A stretch of 64,000 nt of DNA from Aquanectria penicillioides (lineage: Eukaryota > Ascomycota > Sordariomycetes > Hypocreales > Nectriaceae), in contig PYIU01000009.1 in the NCBI GenBank assembly GCA_003415625.1, positions 1,860,001-1,924,000 on the forward strand, written 5' to 3'. Positions within the stretch are counted from its first letter, which is position 1. Each line of letters begins with the position of its first letter. A program made the position numbers and the translations under genes. Positions 41,001 through 53,169 of the stretch are shown here, piece after piece. The notes beneath the pieces are model-generated. The model was not told the DNA's origin. It saw only the letters and a list, made by a program, of their open reading frames with translations, and did no database searches.

Positions 41001-42540
41001 TAATATTATTATAATTATCTTTTAAATAATCCCTTTAATTAACTTTTTAATTATTACTTTAATTATTGCTTAAATTATTTCCTTAATTTTTACTTTAACC
41101 TTTATTTTAATTTTTACTTTAATCTTTATTTTAATTAACCTTTTAATTATTTTTTAAAAACCTCTTTTTCTTTTTATTTTCTTAAGAATCTTTTAATTAT
41201 TTAAATATAAATAAAATTATAATTATTAAAATCTATAAGCCTTAAATATTATAAGAAAAATATAAAAATAATCTATTTTTAGTATTATATTCTATATATA
41301 TTAAAGAATTAATTAAACTTCCTTAAAACTAGCAATATATAAATAATATAAACTATAATACTATTAGCTAAATATATATTTTTAATTAATATAATTTATA
41401 TAAAAATATATATAATTTCTTTAAGATAAAGAAAATAAACTATTAGTATTTATATTTAATATTAACTTTTTAATATTTAATAGAATATTTTATTTAAATA
41501 AATAAAAATATTCTTAATATTTAATAAATAATATTTTATATTTTTTATATTTATATAGAAAGTTAAATAATTAAATACTTTATTAAAAGAATTAAACTTT
41601 TAATAAAAAGATAAATATAAAATCTTAAATTTTACTATATTAATATTATTAATTTAAAATTATAAATACTATTAATATATAATATCTTTTTAATTTAAAA
41701 CTATAAAAAACTAATATATTATATAAATAGTATTAAACTATATTTATTAGGATTAAATAAGCTATTTTCTTTTAGAAACTTTATTATTAGCTTTATTAAT
41801 ATTATTATTAGTTTAATAATTGCACTTTTTAAAAAGTCCTTTCTTTAAGACTTATTAAATAAAGAACTTTAATATTGCAGTTTTATTAATCTCTTTAACT
41901 ATATAATACCTATTAAAATATTAAAACTACTATATAAAGGCATTTATACCTTTTAAGTCTTTATCCTTATTCTTATAGATATTTGCATTTATTTTATATA
42001 CTATCTTTAAATGCTTTAAAGCCTAATTTTACTATTTAAATTAAATATAAGCTTTTATTATATTAGCTTAATTATAAAGCTTTTAAACCACTCTTTAATA
42101 AAAAAACTGCTCTTACTTTTAAAAGACTTTATTTTAATTATAGTCTTAAATAGTTAAGTATAGTTATTAACTATAATAATCTATTTAACTTTATAATAAT
42201 AGTATATATTATTAATAAAAAGGAGATCTTCTATCTCTATAAAAGCTATTATAGATTATATAAAGTACTTTATTACTCTTTATATTATTTATATATTAAT
42301 AACCCTTAAATATAATATAGTAATATTATTAGTATTAATATTAATATTAAAACTATTTATATTTTTAATAAAATAAAAATATACTTTTTAAACCTTAATA
42401 TTAATAAATTTAATTAAGTAAAAAATACTTTATTATACTTTTATAAATTGTATTACCTTAATGCTTTTATAATATTTAGTTTTTATTAATAGAATTAGCT
42501 TAAAGCTTAAAGAAATATTTACTATATAGAAATAATAATA

Positions 42541-42694
42541 AATAATATAAATAATATAAATAATATAAATAATATAAATAATATAAATAATATAAATAAT
42601 ATAAATAATATAAATAATATAAATAATATAAATAATATAAATAATATAAATAATATAAATAATATAAATAATATAAATAATATAAATAATATAA
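42541..42694 (+). repeat. 9-bp minisatellite, about 17 copies
   Basis: Perfect tandem array of AATAATATA. The matching place in Z copy 1 (17,815-17,850) has only about three imperfect units, so the array expanded after the copies separated. Confidence 0.92.
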
Positions 42695-43026
42695 AATGCA
42701 TTAAATAGTATTAATATATTTAACTTTATAAATATATTAAATAATATTAATTATAATAACTCTTTTAATAAAAAAGAATATTTAAATATATTTTATATTT
42801 AAGCCTTTATTAAATAATTATAATTTTAGCTTATTATTAATAATATTTAATTTACTTTAATTAATAATCTATTTATTATTAATAAAATTTAATCTATTTT
42901 TATAAAAGTTTAATTTATTTTTATTAAAAGCTAATCTATTTCTATTAAAAGCTAATTTATTATAAGTAAAAGTTAATTTACTTTTAATATAAATAAACCT
43001 ATTTTTATTAAGACTTAATTCCCCTA

Positions 43027-43037
43027 TAGTAAAATAG
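43027..43037 (+). promoter_or_regulatory. Pol III box A of the SINE-like element
   Basis: TAGTAAAATAG fits TRGYNNARNGG except for one G to A at a former TpG, the change expected from RIP. It lies 35 bp upstream of box B and 6 bp from the element start. Confidence 0.6.
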
Positions 43038-43071
43038 TTACTGCCTAAAAGCCCTTAAAGCAAAGAGAGTA

Positions 43072-43082
43072 GGTTTAAATCC
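43072..43082 (+). promoter_or_regulatory. Pol III box B of the SINE-like element
   Basis: GGTTTAAATCC matches GGTTCRANYCC apart from one C to T, and sits in a T-arm-like hairpin. A T5 run follows at 43,097-43,101 and could act as a weak pol III terminator. Confidence 0.65.
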
Positions 43083-44059
43083 CACTAAAGCATCTCTTTT
43101 TACCTGCTTAAGATTAGTCTACCTAAGCAAAGCAAAGGGAACTTAAAAGCAGCCTAGCCTATAGCTAGTAGCAAAAAACTTAGCTGCTTTTAAAGTATTA
43201 TTTTAGCAAGCCTAACCTATAATAGTAAGGCTATAGGTTTAGGTAGGGCCTATAAGAGCCTAGCCTTATAGCTCTTAAATAAACTTAAGCTGCAATTAAA
43301 GTATAAGATCCTTAGCAATCTCCTAAGCTATAAATCCTAAATATAATAATATACTATTTTTATAGGGCTAATTAATAGTATAGTTATTATAAGTAAAAGC
43401 AAAAAAAAGAAAGTAATTAATATATATTGAACTATAAAAGGTATAATTAATATTTAATTAATTAATTTTAATCTATAGAGATAAATAAAGAGCTAATAAA
43501 TAAAGAATATAAGGGTTTTTATTTAATATTTTATATATAGTTTTTTCTTTATTAAAAATAGTATAGAAGCACTACTTATTATAAGATCTATAGAGTATTA
43601 TTAAATAAATAAATAAATAAATAAGATTTAATTAATTATTAATTAAAATTAATTTAACATTAATAAAAGTTAATTTATAATAAATAAAATTTAATTTACT
43701 ATAAATTAAGGAAATATAATTAAAATATTTAATTATAAAAAAATAATATAAAGATAAAAGAGAATTTAATAATAAAGATATTTAAGGCATTTAATATAAA
43801 GATCTAAAAATACCTATTTAAAATACTTTAGTTTTATTACTAAAGATAGTAAATATTACTTAAGGTAAAAAAGAGAAAAAAAGAGATTATTAAATTGTTT
43901 ATTTATTTGTTATATTTCTTTTCTTTATAATAGTATAGAATAGTAAAGCTTTTATATATATTATTATTTTACTTATTTTAATTAAGTTCTTTAAAGAGCC
44001 TTTATAATGTATAATAAGAAGGCAGCTTGCTGTAAGCAATTTATGCATTTCTTTCTATT

Positions 44060-44688
44060 TTATAAAAAGCTTTAGCTTATTTTAAAGTAAAAAAGGTAAA
44101 GATTATATTTCTATTAGTTTTAGTATTTATAAGGCTTAAGCTATATAATAGAACTAATATATAAGACTATTATATTAACTAAAAAAAAAGCTTAAGTTTA
44201 TTAAAGTAGCTATTACTATTAAAATAATAATAGATATTATAGCAATAGTAATTTTATTAATAAATCTCTTTTTAAAGATTATATTAGCCAAAAGGGCAAA
44301 AGTATACTTTATATATATGAATATTAATTTAAAATATCTTTTAAATAAAGTTAAAAAAGTAAAGTAAAATAATTTTAATAATAGCTTTATAGGCCTTTTT
44401 ATTTTTATTAATTATAAGGCTTTTATTAGCTTTTATTGCTTTATTTATTTTAAATATACTATTAAATTAATTAATAATAAAAAAGGGATTATATTAGCTA
44501 TTTTTTATACTATATCTTTTTAAATTAATTACTATTAAAAGGGCTATAATATTAGCATTATGCTTTTAGTATATTATTATACTTAAAGGTAATTTAATAT
44601 AAAGACTTAATTACTTATAGTTTTAAATGTTTTAAGGGTAATTTAAGATAGCTATAAGCAATTATAAATCTAAGGGCAAAAAAATATT
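44060..44688 (-). mobile_element. LINE 5' fragment, inverted
   Basis: Reverse complement of the LINE ORF1 region (compare 45,990-46,750). It ends at the LINE 5' end, with a TTTGCCCTTAGA-type start near 44,690, head-to-head with the next fragment. Confidence 0.7.
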
Positions 44689-44689
44689 G

Positions 44690-45960
44690 TAAAATTAATA
44701 ATAGCTTAATAAATAGTAATAATAGCTAAAAACTTAAATAGACTTTTTAATAGCTAAATAAAAAAAAATCTAAAAGGTTTATAAAGCTAGCTATTATAGT
44801 TATAATAAAAGCAATATATATAATATAGGCTTATAATAAAATAATATCTTTTTTTAATTAAACATTATTATAGCTTTTAATTTAATTAACTATAAAAAGC
44901 TTATAGCTACTTTTTATAATTTAAGCTATTTATATTAATTATAAATTTAGCTTTTTAACTATTTATTTAAATATATAATATACTTTAATTTAATAATAAA
45001 TTATTTAATCTTTATAGTATTAAAGCTAATATTTTATAAAGCTTATTATTCTTTTTTATTCTGTATATTCTTTTTATATTAAAGCTTTATATAATATTTA
45101 AAAAGATCTTTAAAATTATAATAATTAAATTTATTAATAATATAAATATATATATATTTAAAAAAAATTTAATTAAACTTAAACTTAATTTAAAACTATA
45201 TAGGCAATATATATATTTTAGGCCTTTATTAATAGAATAATCTTTAAATTTATTAAAGCTTAGCTTTTTTTTTTAATATTAAAAATATTAAATTTAAATA
45301 ATCTTTATTTATAATATAATTTAGCTATAAGAATTTTATTAATTCTTTAGGCTATAGCTATATAAAAAACTACTTTAATGCCCATATATTTTAAAACTTA
45401 AAGGAAAATTTAAGTGCTAAAAGCAAGCCTTTATTGCTTTTATAGTAAATATATAAAAAGTAAACCTTAAAGCTATCTATATAATATATATATATATATA
45501 TATATAATTAAATTTATAATTATTTATAGTATTAATATATATTAATTTTTAATAAAAAGAGCTAATAATTTAAAAGGAATTACTAAAGCCTTATGTATTA
45601 AATAAATTTAAGCCCTTTATATTATTAAAAAAAGCTATAAAGCTATTTTAATTAAATTATTAAAAAATGAGCTTAAAGTCCTTTTATTTAATATATATTT
45701 TAATAAATAATATATTTAATTTTAAGGCTAATTATAAGCTTAAAGCATTTAAAAACATATTTTATATATAATTATATTAATAATATATTAAATTTATTAT
45801 TATTATTATAATAGCCTTTAGTATAAATTAATATAAAAATATAAAAAAATAGTTTATTAATTAAATCTTTAATAAAAGATATAAAAAAAACTAAAAGTTA
45901 AATAAAAATTAAATATTAATTAATTAAAAATATTAATAAAATTAAATTAAATATATATTT
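44690..45960 (+). mobile_element. LINE RT-to-3' fragment, direct
   Basis: 5'-truncated LINE copy corresponding to 49,155-50,412 of copy C. It begins inside the RT and contains the motif C region (FINN equivalent near 45,130) and the post-RT region. It has more deletions than the full copies. Confidence 0.75.
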
Positions 45961-45984
45961 TATATATAAAAATTACATTAACTT

Positions 45985-47340
45985 TACCTTTAAACTTATA
46001 ACTGCTTATAGCTATCTTAAACTACCTTTAAAACATTTTAGACTACAATCAATCGATTCCTTATACTAAATTACCCCTAGATATAATAGTGCATTAGGAG
46101 TGCAATATTAATGCTATAGCCCTTTTAATAGTTATTAATTTAAGAAAATATAGGATTAAAAATAGCTAATATAACCCCTTTTTTACTACTAGCTAATATA
46201 GCAATATACCTAAAATAGATAAAGCAATAAAAGCTAATAAAAGCTTTATAATTAATAAAAATAAAAAAGCCTATAAAGCTATTATTAAGATTATTTTATT
46301 TTACCTTTTTAAAGCAGTTTAAAAGGTATTTTAAATCTATATTAATATATATAAAGTATATTTTTTTTTTAAAACTAATATAACCTTTAAAAAGAGATTT
46401 ATTAATAAAATTATTACTATTATAATAATTACTATTATTATAGTAATAATAGCTATTTTAGTTAATTTAAGCTTCTTTTCTTTTTAATTAATACAATAGT
46501 TTTATATATTAATTCTTTTATATAGCTTTATATCTATAAATATTAGAATTAATAAATATATAATATATAGCTATATTAAGTATAAGATTACTATTTATAT
46601 TAAAGATATTCTTAAAGATATTAAAAACTATACTTTAATAAAAATTATATAAATTATAAATTAAGCCTATAGTAACTTTTATATAATTGCAATATATTAC
46701 TTTTTTAATAAAAATATAACTTTTACTTTTTTTACTATAAAATAGGCTAAAGCCTTTTATAAAAAAGAATAAATAGCTATTATATTTAAAAATAATATTT
46801 TTTTTATTTTTTTAATCTTTATTATTTTAATAAAAAGAATTTAAATTAAATCTATTTTTAATAATATAAATAAACTTATTAAAACTATTAATAGTATTAA
46901 TACCTTAAGAGTTAATAAAGTAAAGTTTATTTAAGCCTAAAATAATATTATAATAAAAATAAATTTAATTCTTTATATTTTATTTATTAAAGAATTTAAT
47001 AGCTTATATAATAATAGATTACTTTTTAATATTAAACTTTATAATTATAAATCTTTTAATAAAGAACTAAAACTTACTTAATGCTTTTAATACTATAAAT
47101 ATAGCTATATTATAAAAAACTATTAATTTATTTTAATTTATAGCTAATATAATAACTTAATATATAATAATTGCTTTATTAAAAAGAGAGAAATCCCTTA
47201 TAGCTATATTTTATATTATAAAGATTATTTAGCTTAAAGCTATATTTATTTTATAATAAAAAAGTATTAAATCTATATAAAAAAAGAATACTATAAATAA
47301 TTAATAAAATATAAAAAATGCACTTTAATATAGTAAAATA
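45985..47340 (+). pseudogene. LINE copy C ORF1 remnant (zinc-knuckle protein)
   Basis: Colinear with the ORF1 remnant of copy B. The zinc-knuckle stretch lies near 47,080-47,250 and begins with a preserved TGC codon; the other ligand codons are TAY. Heavily interrupted by TAA/TAG. Confidence 0.6.
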
Positions 47341-47599
47341 TCCTTTATATATAATAAAATAGCTTCTTTAAGAACTCTTTCTTTATAGCTTCTCTCTCTA
47401 TTAAAAGAGTTAGCTAACCCTTAAGCTCTATAAATAAATAATACTATACTTTATTTAATGCTTTTTCTTTTTTTAGTATTTATATTTTATTATTACTATT
47501 TATTACATTAACCTTTTTATATATATTTAATTAATATAAATTCTATTTTAAAATATATATTATTACCTTAAGTTAATCTATTAAGCATTATATATTTAT

Positions 47600-50260
47600 A
47601 ATAGATATAATATAATTGTACTTTTAAAATTAGCTAAAAACTAAAGAATTAATACTTTAATAAATTCTAAAAGATTAAACTATATTATAATCTATTACTT
47701 AAGCTATATAGCTCTTTATATATATAAATAATATAAACTAAAAACCTAAATTTATTAAGCTAAAAAAGACTAAATTAATATTAATTTTAAATATTACTAT
47801 ATAAAAATAATTATAGTATATAATTCTCTAAAAGGTAAAGAAGACTTAAGGGCAATATGCACTTTAATTAGCTTTATTTTAGCCCTTTAAATAATTATAA
47901 TTAAAGACTTTAATCTATATTACTTAATATAGAACTGCTATAATAAAACGATTTTATATAGTTTAATCTTTTTAATAGAGATATAATAGCTAAATATAGC
48001 CTTAATAACTTTTTATAGAATAGGAATTTAAAAAGTAAATAATATTAAAAATAGCCCTTTTAATTTAGCTTAAGCCTTAAAAAATAGCTATATAATTTAT
48101 TTAGGCCTTAATTATAATTTAAATAGCTTTAATTATATTTTATAGTAAATATCTATTAAGTTCTTTATAAATATATTGCCTTTTCTTTTATTAAACCTTT
48201 AGTCTATAGTATTTAATTAATATATAATAAACCTTAAAAAGGCTAAATTTAAAGTATAAAGTACTTTTTATTAGACTTTAGGTAAAATAATCTATATATA
48301 ATAGCTAAAAGAGGCAATTAAATAGCTAATTTAAAGATTGCATTAAATTACTTAATATATTACTTTAATATAAAGGCAATTTAGGCCTAGCTATAATAAT
48401 TAATAGAATTAGCTTACTATAAAGGCTACTTGCTAATTTAAATAAATATAAAAATATATATAATATAATAGTATAGTAGTTAATTAGCTAAAATTATAAA
48501 AAATAAATAATAAGCAAAAGATTTATATAGCTAAGGCTAAATATATAGCTTAATGCAATATATTATTTAAAGCTAAAATAAAAAGAAATATTAATAGCTA
48601 AAAAACCTTTAAAATTTAAAAAAATAAATATAACTTTAAAGTAATATTGCTTTAGCTTTATTATAGCTTCTTTCTTTTAATTGCTTTAAGTAAGATTCTT
48701 TAGCTATAAGCTATATTAAAAAGGCAATTATATTAATAAAATATTTCTTTTTTAAGCCTTAAGTAAATAACTATAATATTAAATCTATTATAATAAACCT
48801 TATAATATAACTATTAAATATAAATTAAATGCTATAAAATGCTAAAGACTTAATATAAAATTGCATTAAACTTTATAAATTAATATATTTACGTTTTAAA
48901 ATTTAATTATAAAAAGCTTTTAATAGTAATAGTTTTTCTATTAGCTTCCTTAAGGTATATAATAAGCCCTTTTTAAAAGCCTTTATTACTATTATTAATA
49001 TAAATATTGCATTTAAGTATTTTTTATATTGCTTTTACTATATAATTGCTATTATTATTTTTAAATTAAATAAAATAATAGCTTAAAAATATATAATATT
49101 TAAATAAAAATCTATTTTCTTTTTTAATATAATTAATAAAGTAATAAAGTTAATAATAGCTTAATAAATAATAATAATAGCAAAAAACTTAAATATACTT
49201 TTTAATAATTAAATAAAAAATAAACCTTAAAGGTTTATTAAGCTTACTTTTATAATTATAGTAAAAGCAATATATATAGTATAAGCCTATAATAAAATAG
49301 CATTACTTTTTTAATTAAACTTTACTATAGCCTTTAATTTAATTAATTATTAAAGGCTTATTATTACTTTTTATAATTAAGGCTATTTATAATAATTATT
49401 AATTTAGCTTTTTAATTATTTATTTAAATATTTAATATACTTTTAGTTTAATAATAAGTTCTTTAAACTTTATAATATTAAAGCTAAAGTTCTATAAAAA
49501 TTATTACTTTTTTTTATTTTTTTTATTTTATTTATATTAAGGCTTTATATAGCATTTAAAAAAATCCTTAAAATTATAATAATTAAATTTATTAATAATA
49601 TAAAGATATTTATATTTAAAAAAGATATAATAAAAACTTAAGTTTAACTTAAAGCTATATAAATAATATATATATTTTAAGCCTTTATTAATAATATAAC
49701 TTTTAAATTTATTAAAACTTAATTTTTTTATTTCTTTTATTAATACTAAAGGCATTAAGTTTAATTAATCTTTATTTATAATATAATTTAGCTATAAAGA
49801 TTATACTATTTTTTTAAGTTATAGCTATATAAAAAGCTACTTTAAGGCCTATATATCTTTAAGCTTAAAGGAAAACTTAAGTGCTAAAGGCAGGCCTTTA
49901 TTGCCTTTATAGTAAATATATAAAGAGTAAACCTTAAGGCTGTCTATATAATATATATATATATAATTAAATCTATAATTGCTTATAATACTAATATATA
50001 CTATTTTTTAGTAAAAAGGAATAGTAATTTAAAAGGAATTGCTAAAGCCCTATTTATTAAATAGACTTAAGCCCTTTATATTATTTAAAAAGGCTATAAG
50101 GCTATTTTAATTAAATTATTAAAAAGTAAGCTTAAAATCTTTTTATTTAATATATACTTTAATAAATAATTTATTTAATTTTAAGGCTAGCTTTAAGCTT
50201 AAAGCATTAAAAAACTTATTTTTTTTATAATTATATTAATAATATATTAAATTTATTACT
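47600..50260 (+). pseudogene. LINE copy C ORF2 remnant (endonuclease-RT)
   Basis: Endonuclease: IIIVYNSLKGKEDLRAI near 47,812, then KDFNLYYLI at 47,906. RT: NILFNN then KAIYI, the palm motif NFTIAFNLINY at 49,318, and FINNIKIF at 49,588. The Asp codons of both metal-binding motifs now read Asn. The post-RT part matches the conserved thumb/C-terminal region of Tad1-like LINEs. A minus-strand 72-codon frame at 49,537-49,755 is antisense to RT motif C. Confidence 0.75.
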
Positions 50261-50411
50261 ATTATTATAATAGCCTTTAATATAAATTAATATAAAAATA
50301 TAAAGAGTAGTTTATTAATTAGCTTATTAATAAAGAATATAAAAAAAGATTAAAAGTTAATTAAAAATTAAATATTAATTAATTAAAGGCATTAATAAAA
50401 ATAAGCTAAAT

Positions 50412-52118
50412 ATAAGTTTTATAAATAGTATATAAATAATAAAATAAAAATAGCTAAAGTTTTTTATTTTATATAAAAAATAATTTATTTATATAAAGAA
50501 TTTAAAAAATATAAAAGTTTTTTATTTATTTAAATATAAATAAAATATATTCAACTTTAAGGGTTTTTCTTTAAAAGGAAAGGTCTTAAAATAATTATAC
50601 TTTAGTATTAATATAAAAATACTATTAAAATAATTAGCTATATTCTATTATATTATTTATTTTATTTATGCTAAAAGAAAACTTTATTTAATATATTTTA
50701 TAATCTCTTTAAGCTTAAATAATATTTATTTAAGGCTTAAATTATATATTATTTTATTAAATAGCTAGTTTATTTATATATTATACTATATTATAATCTA
50801 GCTATTAAATTATATTTAGTTTAAAATATATTTACTTTTATACTATTTTTATTTTTTATTAACTTTTTATTTAAGTACTTTAATTTCCTTTTAAAAAGGG
50901 AAATTAATATACTTAAAAAACCCCTTTTTAAAAAAAAAAAAAACTAGCCTATTATATAAATAATATACTAAAGCTTACTTTCTTTAATAGTTAGATCTTT
51001 ACTTTAGTTTTAGTTTAAATCTATTTCTTTTTTTAATTATATTTAATTTATATTTATTTACTTTAATAATACTATTTACTTTAATAATACTATTTACTTT
51101 AATAATACTATTTACTTTAATAATACTATTTACTTTAATAATACTATTTACTTTAATAATACTATTTACTTTAATAATACTATTTACTTTAATAATACTA
51201 CTTACTTTAAGTTTATATTCTTTTTAAAAGATATAAAATCTATTTTATTTTTTTTACTTTTTTCTTTCTTTTTATTCTTAAGTTTATTTTACTTTAATTT
51301 CTCTTTAACTTTATTTAAACTTAAGCTATATAACTATTAGCCTTAATATTTATTAATAGTTAATTATTTATAGCTATAATAACAAAGAACTATATATTAG
51401 TTTAGTTTTAATATAGATTATTCTTTGTCTTTTATGCTATTTATATAATATATATAAAATAAAGTAGATTTTATACTGCCTTTAAAGTTAGTATAGCATT
51501 TCTTACTTTAATATAGCTAGCTTAATATTTTAATATTTATAAATATTAATATAAAATATTACTTATAGCTATATTAAATATATATTATTATTATTATTAT
51601 TAGCTATATAATTAATAAAAAATAGCAATAAAAATAGCAATTAATACTTATATAAATTAAGTATTTTATATAAATAATATATTAATAAAGTATATACTTA
51701 AAGGCAAAAAAAACCTTTATAAAAATATATAAAATAGTTTTTTAATAAAATATATTTATAAAAGTTAAAAAATAATAATAATAATACTTAAATAGCTAAT
51801 AGCTAGCTAGCTATTAGCTATTAATATTAAACTAATACCTTACTCTTTATAATAGGCCTATAGTATAAATAATTTAAGTTTATTATAGGCTTTATTTTTA
51901 CTTTCTTTATTAACTTTATAATTAAATAAATAGAATATTTTAATAATAGTCTTAAATTAACTTTCAATTTAATGCCTTTTCATAGAGGGCCTATATTAGG
52001 TTTACTATTATATTAAATATAGGTTTTTATTCTATTAATATAGCTTTTTCCTTTATTTATATAGTATAAAAGCACTATTTACCTTATAGCTCTATAGAGT
52101 ATAAATAAATAAATAAAT
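50412..52118 (+). repeat. Repeat E, direct copy with internal deletion
   Basis: LINE-proximal part 50,412-50,960, a shortened middle part (about 0.5 kb missing relative to 35,860-36,430) and tail 51,785-52,118, which ends in an (AAAT)n stretch. It contains an 18-bp tandem array. Confidence 0.65.
51057..51200 (+). repeat. 18-bp tandem repeat, eight copies
   Basis: Eight perfect units of TTTACTTTAATAATACTA. The equivalent site in the E copy at 35,808-35,835 has a single related unit, so this is a local expansion. Confidence 0.92.
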
Positions 52119-52896
52119 AAAATAAAATAAAAATTTATTACATTTATTATTAAGATTAAGCTAAAAGTTTAATAATAAAGTTAAAGAAATAAAGAAATAA
52201 AGGGCTATTAATAAAGAAAGTAAATTAAATTAAATAATATAAATTTTTAGTAAAATTGCTTAAAATATATAATATTTTAGAAGAAATAAATTATATAATC
52301 TATTTCTTAATGCAAACAGCAATAGATATTAGTGCCTTTAGTACTATTTATTATTTATATTATACTTTTATAGTATATCTTTAAGAGTAATTTAAAATAA
52401 AAAATCTATTGCTTATACTTTTAAATATTTTTCAAAGTAGTTTAAAATAGCTATATATAATTATAAGTTTAAGGGCAAAAGGTTACTTTATTATATTTAT
52501 ATTATTAAATTATAATAAAATTAACTTTTAAAGTAAAATAAAATATAATTAAAGAATATTTAAATATTATTTAATATATATTGTAATTTATTAATAAATT
52601 AAATATATACAAAATATAAAAAAATTAAATTAAATTTACAAGAAACTTTAGAAACTTTAGGCATTATATAATATTATTGCAATAAATATTAATAGCTATT
52701 ATAGTAAATATTAGTTTTTAATATAAATATAAATTAAAAATAATATTATAATTTTAATAATTAATAAATATAATATTTATTCTATAAAGTTATTTATATT
52801 ATAGATAAATATTTTATATTTTATTATTTTTATTTTTAAATAATTATTGCTTGCTCTATTAAAATAGTTGCAGTATGCAATGCAATTATAAGTATT
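52118..52896. other. AT-rich DNA with a small inverted LINE 5' piece
   Basis: 52,390-52,505 is a reverse complement of the LINE 5' end (AAGTTTAAGGGCAAAAGG corresponds to the start of the element). The rest is A+T-rich without a recognised feature. From about 52,850 TpG and CpA become common again, marking a less mutated patch that continues into the left Copia LTR. Confidence 0.6.
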
Positions 52897-52901
52897 GTTG
52901 C

Positions 52902-53129
52902 TATTAATCCTAAGGTATTATGCATATAGAGAAATATTAGTATGCACTTTAGATTATGAAAATGAAGCTTGAAATGATTGGATGAAAGTTATATAAATAT
53001 ACTATAGCTCTATTAGGTCTAGTGCAGCCTGACCCCTCTTTTAGAGCCTGAGCAATAAAGTAAGGCTAAGAGGGATAAGAAGAAGAAGAAAGATAATATA
53101 TATAATTATATAACTAGTTTAATTTAATA
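52902..53129 (+). repeat. Left LTR of the Copia element
   Basis: 228 bp. Its first 100 bp keep TpG (ATTATGAAAATGAAGC, GATTGGATGAAAG), while its last 50 bp are fully RIP-converted (AATATATATAATTATATAAC). This is the mirror image of the right LTR. Confidence 0.92.
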
Positions 53130-53169
53130 ATTAAAAGTCTTAAAGCTATACTTATTAATATAGCTATAA

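Larger units (their letters stand above)
43021..43621 (+). mobile_element. tRNA-headed SINE-like insertion in Z copy 2
   Basis: 601-bp insertion bounded by a 12-bp target duplication, TAAGACTTAATT at 43,009-43,020 and TAAGATTTAATT at 43,622-43,633; Z copy 1 has the empty site. The 5' end is tRNA-like, with box A TAGTAAAATAG (43,027-43,037), a D-stem AGTA/TACT, and box B GGTTTAAATCC (43,072-43,082) in a T-arm whose GTAGG/CCCAC strands pair once TG to TA is reversed. The body (43,100-43,330) is much less A+T-rich than its surroundings. The 3' end is a (TAAA)n tail at 43,602-43,621. A pol III head, tRNA-unrelated body, A-rich tail and long target duplication together define a SINE, moved by a LINE. 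About 110 bp before the tail resembles the tail of repeat E. Confidence 0.78.
38088..44055 (-). repeat. Repeat Z copy 2, inverted
   Basis: Inverted partner of 17,020-22,375, about 600 bp longer because of the insertion at 43,021-43,621 and an expanded 9-bp minisatellite. Its left border abuts the inverted LINE fragment and its right border an inverted LINE 5' fragment. Confidence 0.7.
45980..50412 (+). mobile_element. Tad1-like LINE copy C, RIP-inactivated
   Basis: 4.43 kb, uninterrupted. The endonuclease motif KDFNLYY is at 47,906, the RT palm motif near 49,318-49,350, FINN (from FVDD) at 49,588-49,599, and a post-RT block reading GYKAILIKLLKSKLKI near 50,090. Unlike A and B it has no inverted E upstream; a truncated LINE lies there instead. 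Direct E follows downstream. Confidence 0.82.
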
